The notes: generated from the sequence alone by a model not told the origin. Positions 35,711-45,592 are shown, counted from the first letter of the stretch. The stretch: 64,000 nt of DNA from Ignavibacteria bacterium (GCA_012518115.1 JAAYTD010000087.1:62001-126000); one strand, 5' to 3'. Numbers and translations are program-made.

Positions 35711-36715
35711 ATGAAAATGAAAATTTTATTTATTGTGTTAGTATTATTAGCTGTTAATAATACTTCTTTGGCTCAATCTAAATTACAAGCCACAGAAATA
35801 GAAAACACTGAAGAAAATTTAGATGTTAAAGAACTGAATTTCCGTTTTATGTATCGTTTTGCACCAAGAACGTTTTTTATTTATAAGTGTACAATAGACA
35901 CTGAAATACTTCGTGCTTTTCCCGACTCCTCGACCAAAAATTTCAAACGAAAAGAAGAAGTTTATATAACTTTACGTGATCCTTCAGGTGAAAAAGATGG
36001 TTTTGTTGAATTAAATACAGGAATTGATTCTATTAACTATGAATTTTCCGACGGGGAAAAAACTATTAAATGGTGGTCTCAAAGTGATCACGATCCTTAT
36101 CCAACAAATCCGGACTTTGATAAACGTTCTGCTCTAATCGGACAATTTTTTATCTCAACTATATCACCATATTTTGAAGTTGCTAAAATTGAAGGCGACT
36201 TTTTGCAACGTGCAAAAGATAACATAGATGATATGTCAGATACAACTCTACGCTTTATATTTCAGCAAGCACTATCAGATGAAAATTTGAAGCTATACAC
36301 GGACTTAAATAAAAATGTAATTAAAAACGGTAGATTTAAAAGAGATTCAACTTGGAAAATGAAGTTTTCTATTCCTATTGAAGGAATAAATTATACATGT
36401 GATACTGCTAATGTAACGTTTTATCTATATGATACAAAAAATTACCATATAAAAGCCGAAATGCCTTTTATGAAACCAGACTACAATACCGTTGTGCCGA
36501 TAGTTGGTCTTGATAGAGTACTTTCAACTGTAGATTCAGCAAGTAAGTCGTCAGGATATTGGGATGTTACACTATCGCCACGTGGAAGGTTTGAAGAAGC
36601 AACAGGTGAATTTAATACTATAGCTAATATAAAATTAGATGAAGCTTTGGTAACCGATACTATTAAAACAAAAATAAATTTCAAGTTATTAGAAACATAT
36701 AGATGGAAAGATTAA
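35711..36715 (+). CDS. Secreted protein, unrecognised
   Basis: 334 residues. Residues 1-21 form a signal peptide (cut after SLA, before QSK). There is no lipobox and no T9SS domain. The body is rich in charged and aromatic residues with no clear motif (FMYRFAPRTFFIYKCTID, LIGQFFISTISPYFEVAKI). It resembles the many uncharacterised envelope proteins of Bacteroidota that have a beta-rich fold. The HD gene starts 17 nt later, so the two may be co-transcribed. Confidence 0.6.
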   Translation: MKMKILFIVLVLLAVNNTSLAQSKLQATEIENTEENLDVKELNFRFMYRFAPRTFFIYKCTIDTEILRAFPDSSTKNFKRKEEVYITLRDPSGEKDGFVELNTGIDSINYEFSDGEKTIKWWSQSDHDPYPTNPDFDKRSALIGQFFISTISPYFEVAKIEGDFLQRAKDNIDDMSDTTLRFIFQQALSDENLKLYTDLNKNVIKNGRFKRDSTWKMKFSIPIEGINYTCDTANVTFYLYDTKNYHIKAEMPFMKPDYNTVVPIVGLDRVLSTVDSASKSSGYWDVTLSPRGRFEEATGEFNTIANIKLDEALVTDTIKTKINFKLLETYRWKD

Positions 36716-36732
36716 TTCTATAAAATTATATT

Positions 36733-37917
36733 ATGAAGCTTACATTAGAACTTGCAAATGAATTTTTTCGCGGTTTTTATATAGAACGTTGGAATGATAT
36801 AATACGCCCTATGCCATTTTATGAAATTGATAAGCATGGGCATAAATTAATAATAGCTTACTGTATTGCTAAGTATGAAGAAAATAAAGGTAATAAAATT
36901 GAATGGGAAACTATTATAAAAGATTCTGTTTTTGAACTTTTAAGACGAATTATCATATCTGACATTAAGTCCCCTATTTATCAAGAAATTAGAAAAGAAC
37001 AACAAGTATTTCATCATTTAAATGAATATGTATTTAAAAAGTTAGAAAATAAATTTGGCGATGAAACTCTAAAAAATGATTTTAAACTTTTTTTAGATAG
37101 CTCAAATGATAGAACTTCTTTAACTCATCAAGTTATAGATGCTGCACATACTTACGCTAGCTATTGGGAATTTAGAATAGTAGAAGCTACAAACCCATTT
37201 ACTTATCAGAACGAAAAAACAAAATGGGAATTAACGAAAAGAGTTGCTCCTTATCTTCATCTTGAAGGCATATCTAGGCTATTGTCTAACTTTTCAATTA
37301 CTAACTTTATAGATCTTTGCGGACAATTGCGATTTCAAATACGCTGGTCGCAAACTCCAAGAGTTCCAAAAACATCAGTGCTTGGACACGTTATGTTAGT
37401 TGCCGTTTTTACTTACTTATTATCTTTAGATGTAACTTCTTGTGAAAAAAGGATTTACAATAATTTCTTCGGTGGCATATTCCACGATTTACCTGAAACG
37501 GTAACGCGTGATATAATTTCACCTGTAAAAAAATCTTCGCCTGAATTAGATAGTTTAATTTCTCATATTGAAAAAAAATTGACTGAAAAGGAAATTTATC
37601 CTTATTTAGATGAAAAATGGATCGATGAAATTAAATACTTTACGCAAGATGAATTCAAAAACAAAATTATTGACGGTGGCACTACTAAATTTGTAACCAT
37701 TGATGAAATCAATAAACAATACGATCACTCTGATTTTTCCCCTTATGACGGTGAAATAGTTCGATTTGCCGACCATTTTTCAGCATATTTAGAAGCTACA
37801 AATTCTATTAAATCTGGAATAAAATCCGATGAATTAATTATCGCAGCAAACGACTTAAAAGAATTTTATTTAGACAAAAAAATCTGTGATTTGGATATAT
37901 CTGTTCTATTCAAATAA
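36733..37917 (+). CDS. HD-domain hydrolase, YfbR-like
   Basis: 394 residues. The HD core starts at VPKTSVLGHVMLVA (His219) and NNFFGGIFHDLPETVTRDI (His251-Asp252), with a later Asp in IVRFADHFSAYLEA (about 353), which together form the metal site. The text RVPKTSVLGHV recalls YfbR 5'-deoxynucleotidase family proteins. The N-terminal 200 residues have no recognised domain. Phosphohydrolase activity on nucleotides is inferred from the family. 17-nt gap from the gene before it. Confidence 0.75.
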   Translation: MKLTLELANEFFRGFYIERWNDIIRPMPFYEIDKHGHKLIIAYCIAKYEENKGNKIEWETIIKDSVFELLRRIIISDIKSPIYQEIRKEQQVFHHLNEYVFKKLENKFGDETLKNDFKLFLDSSNDRTSLTHQVIDAAHTYASYWEFRIVEATNPFTYQNEKTKWELTKRVAPYLHLEGISRLLSNFSITNFIDLCGQLRFQIRWSQTPRVPKTSVLGHVMLVAVFTYLLSLDVTSCEKRIYNNFFGGIFHDLPETVTRDIISPVKKSSPELDSLISHIEKKLTEKEIYPYLDEKWIDEIKYFTQDEFKNKIIDGGTTKFVTIDEINKQYDHSDFSPYDGEIVRFADHFSAYLEATNSIKSGIKSDELIIAANDLKEFYLDKKICDLDISVLFK

Positions 37918-37981
37918 AAAAGTTAGTTAAGTATTAACTTTTTCAAAACTTAGTATTTTTCTATAATATAATAAAAAAAAT

Positions 37982-40759
37982 ATGGAAATGAACATTTTAA
38001 ATAACAACAAAGCAATTTTTATTATTTTCTTATTATTACTCTCCTCTCTTTCTTTACAAGCAAAACGCAATTTTACATTTGATGATGCAATGAAGTTTGA
38101 AGCTTTACGCAATCCTATTATATCAAACGACGGAAAATGGTTTGCTTATGAAGCTAAGCAAGATAGAGGCGATGTAACTGCACACATAAATTCAACAATT
38201 GATTCGGCTGTAGTTTTTCGTATAAAAAATGCAAGTAACATTAAATTTGCAAACAATTCTAAGTGGGTTGCTATGGCAATTAATTCTACTCAAATGGAAA
38301 AAGAAAATGCAAAAATTTCAAAAGATAAGTTAGAGAATAACTCTTTGAAATTAATAGAATTAGAAACTAAAGTTGAATATGATGCGGAAGATTTAGATAA
38401 GTTTGTTTTTTCTGAAGATTCTAAATGGCTAGCTTATTCTAAAAAAGCGGACAAAAATAAACCTAAAATGGAAAAATTTAAAGAAAAATCTTTAGGAACA
38501 GATTTAATTTTACATCATCTAGCTTCTGGTACAGATATTACAATAAATTGGGTTTCTGAATTTGCTTTTGACACAAACGCGCGCTATATTTTCTATGTTG
38601 TTTCTTCACCAAAAGGCAAAAAAGACGGTGTCTATAGACGAGAATTAACAAGAGAATTTGCACCAGAAAAAGTAATAATTACTAGAGAAAACACACATTT
38701 TTCAAATATAGCTTGGAGTAAAACTGCTAATTCTTTAGCGTTTCTTTCTGCACCTTTAAGCGAAAAAGGAGAACCTGAAAACTGCTCATTAAATTTATGG
38801 CAAGAAAACGCAGATGAAGTAAAAACAGCTATTGCCGACTCTACTTGTCCTGAAAATTGGTACTTACCGCATAAAAATTCTTTGACTTGGGCTGAAGATT
38901 TTAATCTACTTTATTTCGGTTTAAAACCTTTAAGTGAAAAATTTATAGAAAAAGAAGCTGTTAAGTTCAAAGAAGAAAACTTTTATGATACAGATACATT
39001 ACTTGCAAAATCGGAAGTCTATGTATGGCATTGGAACGATCCATATACAATTCCTCAACAGATAAATCAATGGGATAAATGGCGAAAAGACCAAACTTAT
39101 TATGCAGTGTATAGTTTTTTAGAAGATAAATATATTCAACTAGCTGATACATTAGTTCCGCAAGTTATTCCCGCAAATAATTTAGACTTCGCAATCGCTT
39201 ATAGCTATATGCCTTACCGTAAAGAAACAACTTGGTATGGCACTTATAGAGACATATATTGCATAAATCTCAAAACAGGTAAAAAAAATAAAGTTGTTGA
39301 AAAAATAGAAGAAAATGGTTCGCTTTCTCAAAGCGGAAAATTCATTGTTTATTATAAAGATAAACATTGGTTTTTATACAACACGGAAAAAGATGAAGCT
39401 ATAAGTATCACTCAAAATTTAGATAATCCATTTTATAATATTTTTCAAGATATTCCTTCAAATATCTATAGCTGTGGATTTGGTGGTTGGGTTGATAACG
39501 ACAAAGGATTTTTCTTGTATGACAATTGGGATATTTGGTATTTTGAAACGGCGAACCTTACGAATAATAAGATAATTACAAAAGGTGAAGGAAAAGAAAA
39601 AAACATAAAATTTACTTTAAGAAAAATTGATAGAGATAAAAAATACTTTAATTCAACTGAGGATATTATTGTTCATGCTTTTGATAAAAATAATAAAAAT
39701 TCTGGATACTTTATTGCAAATTTAACGACAGGAAATTTTTCAAATAGCTATCAAATGACAAATCAATATTTGCAATCTATAAGAAAAGTAAAGGATAAAG
39801 ATCAAATTGTTTTTTCTCAAGAAAAATATGATGTTTTTCCAAATTATTGGATAGCTGATTTGCAATTTAATTCACTTAGACGCATTTCTCACTTGAACTT
39901 AGCAATAAAAGATACATTTAATTGGGGTACAACAGAACTGTTTGAATGGAAATATCAAGATACTATTTTACAAGGTTACTTAATTAAACCTGATAATTTT
40001 AATCCTAAGAAAAAATATCCCGTATTCGTATATTTTTACGATCAAATGTCTTCCCGAATGAACAGATTTTATATGCCGAATGTTACGCATCGTCCTGTAA
40101 ATCAAGTATATATGGATAATTATATAATGTTTTTCCCTGATATAAAATATGGAGTAGGAAGTCCTGGACCTGATGCTGTAAATTGTATTCTTAGCGGTTG
40201 TCGCGAGCTAGCTAAAACGGGAATAATTGACACAAATAAATCTTGCATACAAGGACATTCTTGGGGCGGTTATCAAACGGCTTATCTTGTTACTCAAACT
40301 GATTTCTTCTCAGCAGCTTGTGCTGGCGCTCCTGTTGGTAATATGACAAGCGCTTATAGCGGCATTAGACTTGGTTCAGGTAGAGTGAGACAATTCCAAT
40401 ACGAAGCTCAACAAAGTAGAATAGGTGGCAACTTATGGGACTCATTGCAAGCATATATACGTAATTCACCTGTATTTTTTGCTAATAAAATGAAAACTCC
40501 ACTTCTAATTGAATTTGGCGATATTGATGAAGCAGTTCCTTGGGAACAAGGGATCGAATTATATATGGCTATGAGACGAGCTCAAGCACCAGCTATAATG
40601 CTACAATATGTGAATGAACCTCATTGGCAAACTCGATACTGGAATAAATTAGATTATTCCATAAAAATGAAAGAATTTTTTGATCATTATGTTCTGGGTA
40701 AACCTGCTCCTGATTGGATAATTAAAGGACAAGCTTATAAAGGCGAAAATTTTAAGTAG
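37982..40759 (+). CDS. Prolyl oligopeptidase-family (S9) peptidase, exported
   Basis: 925 residues. A signal-like N-terminus (hydrophobic about 12-25, then cut near LQAK) leads to a seven-bladed propeller-like region (about 30-650) and the alpha/beta hydrolase (about 670-925). The catalytic Ser760 lies in GHSWGGYQTAYL; Asp is likely in EFGDIDEAVPWEQG and His in NEPHW (about 883-887). S9 members cleave small peptides, often in the periplasm. It is the last gene before a convergent, repeat-bearing region. Confidence 0.88.
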   Translation: MEMNILNNNKAIFIIFLLLLSSLSLQAKRNFTFDDAMKFEALRNPIISNDGKWFAYEAKQDRGDVTAHINSTIDSAVVFRIKNASNIKFANNSKWVAMAINSTQMEKENAKISKDKLENNSLKLIELETKVEYDAEDLDKFVFSEDSKWLAYSKKADKNKPKMEKFKEKSLGTDLILHHLASGTDITINWVSEFAFDTNARYIFYVVSSPKGKKDGVYRRELTREFAPEKVIITRENTHFSNIAWSKTANSLAFLSAPLSEKGEPENCSLNLWQENADEVKTAIADSTCPENWYLPHKNSLTWAEDFNLLYFGLKPLSEKFIEKEAVKFKEENFYDTDTLLAKSEVYVWHWNDPYTIPQQINQWDKWRKDQTYYAVYSFLEDKYIQLADTLVPQVIPANNLDFAIAYSYMPYRKETTWYGTYRDIYCINLKTGKKNKVVEKIEENGSLSQSGKFIVYYKDKHWFLYNTEKDEAISITQNLDNPFYNIFQDIPSNIYSCGFGGWVDNDKGFFLYDNWDIWYFETANLTNNKIITKGEGKEKNIKFTLRKIDRDKKYFNSTEDIIVHAFDKNNKNSGYFIANLTTGNFSNSYQMTNQYLQSIRKVKDKDQIVFSQEKYDVFPNYWIADLQFNSLRRISHLNLAIKDTFNWGTTELFEWKYQDTILQGYLIKPDNFNPKKKYPVFVYFYDQMSSRMNRFYMPNVTHRPVNQVYMDNYIMFFPDIKYGVGSPGPDAVNCILSGCRELAKTGIIDTNKSCIQGHSWGGYQTAYLVTQTDFFSAACAGAPVGNMTSAYSGIRLGSGRVRQFQYEAQQSRIGGNLWDSLQAYIRNSPVFFANKMKTPLLIEFGDIDEAVPWEQGIELYMAMRRAQAPAIMLQYVNEPHWQTRYWNKLDYSIKMKEFFDHYVLGKPAPDWIIKGQAYKGENFK

Positions 40760-40762
40760 ATG

Positions 40763-40912
40763 TTTTGTCTGAACTGTGATTTTTTGATTTATATGATTAC
40801 CGTGATTTATAAGGGATTGGTGAAATTCCCCTTCGGGACGAAGGGGTGGCAAGCGCTAGCTTGACGGGGTAGTCATTTTTTGTCTGAACTATGATTTATA
40901 TGATTAGTGTAA
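40763..40912 (+). repeat. Composite R2-R1-R2, plus orientation
   Basis: R2 (GTCTGAACTGTGATTTTTTG, TTATATGATTACCGTGATTT), then R1 at 40824-40874 (CCCCTTC-GGGAC-GAAGGGG, CAAGC-GCTA-GCTTG, GACGGGGTAGTC), then a second R2 (GTCTGAACTATGATTTATAT). The best R1 copy for reading both hairpins. Confidence 0.8.
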
Positions 40913-40946
40913 TTTTAAAACTAATTAATATATAATTCAATACAAT

Positions 40947-40980
40947 AAAAAGACACGTAAAAAAATATGTATCTTTTTCT
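40947..40980. terminator. Weak bidirectional terminator, diverged copy of 18547-18580
   Basis: AAAAGACACGTA, A-run, TATGTATCTTTTT. The stem has mismatches where the homologue is perfect, but the flank GCAAAACTAATG is shared. It lies between converging genes. Confidence 0.6.
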
Positions 40981-41028
40981 TTTTGCAAAACTAATGTCAA
41001 AAAAATATTTCTCACTTGTTACCTTCTA

Positions 41029-41832
41029 TTATCTTATAGCTTCCCATTCTTTAGAAGCCGATTTATTAAAGAACATTACTGTTATAGCGTTTAATGTCCA
41101 AAACCATATCGTTTTCATATAGCCATATTTTCTAAATCTACGAGGCGACTCCATAATTAGTAATTTTTCAGAAAATTTTATATTATATCCATTTTTTGCG
41201 ATTCTTCTATATAGATCAAAATCTTCGCCTGCTGCAAATTTTTCGTTATATCCTCCAAGTTCTGTAAAAACTTTTTTTCTTATTATTTGGCATTCTCCAC
41301 GTCCCATACCAAGTCCGATAAAATTCAAAAACTTAACATAATTATTATGCAAAAAGTAGAAAATTTTATCTCTAACTAGTTCTTCTTCTTCAAATGCTTT
41401 AACTTTGCAAGCTATTGCATCGCTTTGGCTTGCATCATCTGCCCATTTACTAATATACTCTAAAAAGTCAATAATATTTTGAGGCATACAATCAGCATTC
41501 AAAAATACTAATACATCAGAGCTAGCTACATTAGCTCCACAATTTCTACCTTCTGAAATAGTTTGTTTTTCTTCTTTGACTTTTTCTACTACTTTATCTG
41601 CATATTTTTTAGCTATTTCCAAAGTTTTATCCGTACTACCGCCGTCGCTTACAATTAGTTCAAATTTATATTTTTTACGTAGCGAAGTATCAAATTTTTT
41701 TAATAACTGTTCTAAAATAGCTTCTTCAAAATAAGTAGGTACTATAATACTAAATTTCAAAGTACTTTTTTCTATCTCTGTAGTTTTATTTTTTCTTGTT
41801 TTTGCAACTGTTTTTTGTGTTATAGTATTCAA
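41029..41832 (-). CDS. Family 2 glycosyltransferase
   Basis: 267 residues. The nucleotide-sugar domain has SIIVPTYFEEAILEQLLKKFD (about 29-49), VSDGGSTDKTLEIAKKYAD (about 61-79) and the metal-binding VFLNADC (about 109-115), followed by a GGYNEKFAAGEDFDLYRRIAKNG block typical of GT2. The last part has one membrane-like stretch (TIWFWTLNAITVMFF). It transfers a sugar from a nucleotide donor; acceptor unknown. It is 30 nt after mutS2, so may share its transcript. Confidence 0.88.
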   Translation of the reverse strand: MNTITQKTVAKTRKNKTTEIEKSTLKFSIIVPTYFEEAILEQLLKKFDTSLRKKYKFELIVSDGGSTDKTLEIAKKYADKVVEKVKEEKQTISEGRNCGANVASSDVLVFLNADCMPQNIIDFLEYISKWADDASQSDAIACKVKAFEEEELVRDKIFYFLHNNYVKFLNFIGLGMGRGECQIIRKKVFTELGGYNEKFAAGEDFDLYRRIAKNGYNIKFSEKLLIMESPRRFRKYGYMKTIWFWTLNAITVMFFNKSASKEWEAIR

Positions 41833-41862
41833 TCTAATATTCCTTTTTTTATATAGTACTAG

Positions 41863-44268
41863 CTAGCGTAAATTAACAATTGTAACTCCTGCACCACCTT
41901 CAACGAGCTCCCCTAAGCGAAAAGATTTTATATTTCCCATATATTCCAATTGTTCGTGTATTGCTTGTCTTAGAGCTCCTGTCCCTTTTCCGTGAATTAT
42001 TGTTACAAAATCTGCGTTTCCCATTATAGCTTGTGCAATAAAATCAGCAACTTCTTTCAAAGCTTCTTCCGCTCTCATTCCTCGCAAATCTAATTTAGTT
42101 TTAACATCAAGTTTAAGATAATCAACAATTTCCGATTGTTTTTTATAAGTTTTCGGCTTTTCAATTTTATCTTTATCTTTGTAATAAAGCTGTTCAAAAG
42201 GCAAGCGAAACTTTATTCCGTTGAAATCAATTAGTGCAATTTTAGCATCATTATCAGCTTCAAGTACTTCACCTATTTGAGAATTTTCTATCATAGCGAC
42301 AGTATCTCCTATTTCAAGATGTTTCACTTTTTTAGCATCATCTATTCGTGCTAATTTTAATTCTTGCACTTCTTTGCCCAACTTTTCTCTTTTTTTATTA
42401 AGATCTGCTTTAACTTCTTTCGGATTTCGTTTTCCTTCTTTTAGTTCGCGTAATATATTTTCTGAGAGTGCGTTAGTATTTTGCAAAATCTCATAAGCTT
42501 CTAATTTTGCTTTATCTATGATTTCCTTTCGTTTAATTTTCAAATCTTTAGCACGTTCCTCAACTTCGTTTTTTAACTTTTCATATTTATTTTTTTCACG
42601 TTGTGCTGCGGTCAATGTTTCTTCTGCTGCTTTATGATATTTTTGCAAAACAGCTATACTTTGTTCTATTTCTTTTTGTTTATTTCCTAAATATTTTTTT
42701 GCTCTCTTTAATACTTTGGACGATATTCCCATATTTTGAGCCAAAAAGAATGCGTATGAATTACCGGGTATTCCAGACAGGAAATTATAAGTCGGTTTTA
42801 ATGCATTTTCATTAAATTCCAAAGAAGCATTATCAATAACTTCACGATTTAAAGCATAAGTTTTCAAAGAAGATTGATGAGTTGTTGCGATAAAAAACAG
42901 GTTAAGTTCTATAAACGTATCAAGGATACCAGCTGCTAGAGCTCCTCCTTCCTGCGGATCTGTTCCCGACCCAATTTCATCAATTAAAACAAGCGATTTT
43001 GCATCGGCAACATCAAGAATTCTTTTTAATTTTAGAAGCTGTGAGCTAAAAGTACTTAAATTATTTTCTATCGATTGATGGTCGCCTATAGCTGAATAAA
43101 CAGTTCTAAAATTAGTATGTACCTCACCTAATGGAAAAAAACCGCTCAGCGCCAAAAGAACATTTAATCCGATACTTTTCAATGCTACTGTTTTTCCGCC
43201 TGCATTAGGTCCAGAAATAAGATGTCCACGTTTTTCTTCCGAAAAATCAATAGATAGTGGCACAACATTTTTTTTACCAAGAGAATGAACAAGAAGTGGA
43301 TGATATATTTTACTAATATAAATCTCATTTTTTTCGCTTATAACTGGCTTAACTCCCCCAAATTGTAAAGCATATTGAGCTTTTGCATATAAAGCATCTA
43401 AATGCCCAACAATTTCATAAGTATCAAATAACATTGACGATTTAGATGCTATTTCAGAAGTTAATCTTCTTAAGATATTATAAATTTCTCGCTGTTCTTC
43501 TACTTTTAGCAAGGAAATTTCATTGTTCATCTCTATAACTTCTGTAGGTTCTAAAAAAACAGTTGCACCTGTTTGCGAAACACTATGAATTATACCTGTT
43601 ATATGTCGTTTATGTTCCGCTTTAATAGGCAAAACAAAACGTCCATCTCGCACTGTAAAAAATTCTTCTTGCGTAAAATTTTCATCTGAATATTGCTTTA
43701 CAATTCTATTCATTCGCGACCGCAAACGATTAGATTTTTCAGCAATTTCTATACGTATTCGCTGTAACTCCTTTGTAGCATTATCTTTTATTTCCCCTGT
43801 TTCATCAATAGCTGCTAAAATATCTTTCTGCAAAACAGGATCATCAAAAATATGATTAGCTTCTTCATTTAAAAGTAAATATTTATCTGATCTAATCGTT
43901 AAAAATAGTTTTAGATTGTGTGCTACACGAATTACATCTAAAACTGACAAAATTTCACCGGTGTCTAAAACTGAATTTTCAATTTTTGATTTTTTTAGAA
44001 CACTTCTAATATCACTTATATTTTCAAAAGGAATTTCTTCATCAGAAATTAGCAAACGCACCATCTCATCTATCATAGAATGTTCAGTTTCCAGCCAAGA
44101 TAAATCATTCTGTGGTAGAGCTAATTTTACTAATTCACGACCTTTTTCTGATAAACATTTATTAGAAATAAATTCCAAAACACTGAAATACTCAAGTTCT
44201 TCCAGTGTTTCTTTTTGCATTTTTTCTTCTAACTTCTCAAAAGAGAAAGTGTTACTATCTATCCTCAT
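41863..44268 (-). CDS. mutS2: MutS2 endonuclease
   Basis: MutS2 acts on branched DNA to limit recombination and, in some bacteria, in ribosome rescue. 801 residues. The MutS core and lever are followed by Walker A GPNAGGKTVALKS (about 351-363) and Walker B VLIDEIGSGTDPQEGG. A coiled coil (about 510-630: KKYLGNKQKEIEQSIAVLQKYHK, AAQREKNKYEKLKNEVEE) precedes the C-terminal Smr nuclease domain LDLRGMRAEEALKEV and IIHGKGTGALRQAIHEQL. The stop is TAG at 41863-41865. Confidence 0.95.
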   Translation of the reverse strand: MRIDSNTFSFEKLEEKMQKETLEELEYFSVLEFISNKCLSEKGRELVKLALPQNDLSWLETEHSMIDEMVRLLISDEEIPFENISDIRSVLKKSKIENSVLDTGEILSVLDVIRVAHNLKLFLTIRSDKYLLLNEEANHIFDDPVLQKDILAAIDETGEIKDNATKELQRIRIEIAEKSNRLRSRMNRIVKQYSDENFTQEEFFTVRDGRFVLPIKAEHKRHITGIIHSVSQTGATVFLEPTEVIEMNNEISLLKVEEQREIYNILRRLTSEIASKSSMLFDTYEIVGHLDALYAKAQYALQFGGVKPVISEKNEIYISKIYHPLLVHSLGKKNVVPLSIDFSEEKRGHLISGPNAGGKTVALKSIGLNVLLALSGFFPLGEVHTNFRTVYSAIGDHQSIENNLSTFSSQLLKLKRILDVADAKSLVLIDEIGSGTDPQEGGALAAGILDTFIELNLFFIATTHQSSLKTYALNREVIDNASLEFNENALKPTYNFLSGIPGNSYAFFLAQNMGISSKVLKRAKKYLGNKQKEIEQSIAVLQKYHKAAEETLTAAQREKNKYEKLKNEVEERAKDLKIKRKEIIDKAKLEAYEILQNTNALSENILRELKEGKRNPKEVKADLNKKREKLGKEVQELKLARIDDAKKVKHLEIGDTVAMIENSQIGEVLEADNDAKIALIDFNGIKFRLPFEQLYYKDKDKIEKPKTYKKQSEIVDYLKLDVKTKLDLRGMRAEEALKEVADFIAQAIMGNADFVTIIHGKGTGALRQAIHEQLEYMGNIKSFRLGELVEGGAGVTIVNLR

Positions 44269-44398
44269 TTATAAAAAAAATAAATTATCCTAAACCTCAA
44301 TACAAATATAAGTAATTTTTGCAAATTATATATTGAAATCGTTTAATTTTTACCTAAGTAATACCAAATTGAATTATATAATTAGTTCAAAAATTTCC

Positions 44399-44438
44399 TT
44401 TGGTGCAAATGTCGGGGTGTGTCGCAACACGCCCTACG
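44399..44438 (+). repeat. R4 hairpin, no T-run
   Basis: GGGTGTGT-CGCA-ACACGCCC, preceded by AAATGTCG. It corresponds to the hairpin at 8172-8195; several positions have changed on both arms, preserving pairing. Upstream text also matches (AATTGAATTATATA, TTTCCTTT). Confidence 0.65.
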
Positions 44439-44502
44439 CAGTTTGACGAAGTGTTTAATAAAAAAATCCAACTATTTTAAAACAATAAAACAATTGGATT
44501 AG

Positions 44503-44576
44503 CTCCTGAGGAGGGACTTGAACCCCCGACCCTCTGATTAACAGTCAGATGCTCTAACCAGCTGAGCTACTCAGGA
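44503..44576 (-). tRNA. tRNA-Asn (GTT)
   Basis: Acceptor TCCTGAG/CTCAGGA, D-arm GCTC..GAGC, anticodon stem TCTGA/TCAGA with loop CTGTTAA, T-arm GGGGG/CCCTC with TTCAAGT. Discriminator G. CCA is not encoded. Confidence 0.95.
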
Positions 44577-44625
44577 AGTGTAAAAAATGAAAAAATTATG
44601 GTTATGTACTATATTTATATTATTG

Positions 44626-44699
44626 TACCGGAGGAGGGATTTGAACCCCCGACACCAAGATTATGATTCTTGTGCTCTAACCGACTGAGCTACTCCGGC
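44626..44699 (-). tRNA. tRNA with CAT anticodon (elongator Met, or lysidine-modified Ile2)
   Basis: Acceptor GCCGGAG/CTCCGGT (first pair G-T), anticodon stem CAAGA/TCTTG with loop ATCATAA, T-arm with TTCAAAT, discriminator A. It is not the initiator: no unpaired C1. Met versus Ile2 cannot be told from the sequence alone. Confidence 0.92.
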
Positions 44700-44784
44700 A
44701 CATTTAATTGCCCTGCTTCAAATTTCCTAAAATATAAATAACTATATTTCAGCAACGAATTGGGATTACAAATATATGAAAAAG

Positions 44785-45360
44785 TTATTGACTTTCCAAA
44801 ATATTTTTTATTTCATCACGAATTTTTGCTGCAACTTCATAATTTTCACTTTCAATAGCTTTTTTCAATCTCTGATTTAATACTTCTAATTTTGTTTTAG
44901 ATAAAGACATTTGCTCTATAATAGGTTCAAAACTCTCATTCTCTTTTTCCTTCTCTATTTGAAACATTAATCCAGTCTCTTCTAAAATATCTTCATTTAC
45001 ATAAATAGGAGCTTTGCAGCGTAAAGCTATAGCTATGGCATCACTTGGTCTGCAATCAATTTCTATTTCATCATCTTCAAAAATAAGACGCGCATAGAAA
45101 ATACCATCATTAAAATCACAAAGTAATACTTCTGTTAAATTTATATTAGCTTCATAAATTAATATCTTTATCAAATCATGTGTCATAGGACGTGAAGGAG
45201 TAGCCCCTTCAAGTTCCAAAGCAATAGCTTGTGCTTCAAAAGGACCTATAATTATAGGTAAAGTACGATTTCCACCGACTTCTTTTAAAATAACAGCATA
45301 AGAGTTTGGAGGATTAGTAGAAGCAGTTAAACCAAGTATAACAAGTTGTATTTTGTTCAT
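44785..45360 (-). CDS. Bifunctional nuclease family protein (DUF151) with C-terminal UVR motif
   Basis: 191 residues. The DUF151 domain covers about 1-130: LPIIIGPFEAQAIALELEG (about 34-52), MTHDLIKILIYEANINLTEVLL and IDCRPSDAIAIALRCKAPIYV. The C-terminal 40 residues hold the UVR helix pair (LNQRLKKAIESENYEVAAKIRDEI), a motif used by UvrB and UvrC to interact. A nuclease role is known only for plant members. It is divergent from the fusion gene (232 nt) and near two tRNAs. Confidence 0.9.
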   Translation of the reverse strand: MNKIQLVILGLTASTNPPNSYAVILKEVGGNRTLPIIIGPFEAQAIALELEGATPSRPMTHDLIKILIYEANINLTEVLLCDFNDGIFYARLIFEDDEIEIDCRPSDAIAIALRCKAPIYVNEDILEETGLMFQIEKEKENESFEPIIEQMSLSKTKLEVLNQRLKKAIESENYEVAAKIRDEIKNILESQ

Positions 45361-45592
45361 TTTTTCAGTTATATTTTAATCTATAAATAATTGAAACAAC
45401 AAAAATACGAATAATTTCACAAAAATAACAACTTTTATTAAGATAAATCATCATTTCACACCTATTTATAATTTATGAATAAAAAATATTACAAAAAAAA
45501 CATATTAAATTTTCAAATTAAATTATTTTCAATATTTTGTGTGTTTGGCATAATTTTTGAATCTAAAATAATAAAAATAAAAAGGTGGCAAA

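Noticed and set aside
40649..40852. Minus-strand open frame of 67 codons
   Set aside because: It overlaps the end of the peptidase gene and R2/R1; its sequence is repeat-derived.
44626..44699. Firm call of tRNA-Ile2 for the CAT tRNA
   Set aside because: Met elongator and Ile2 share the CAT anticodon; deciding needs the identity elements for TilS, which cannot be settled by eye.
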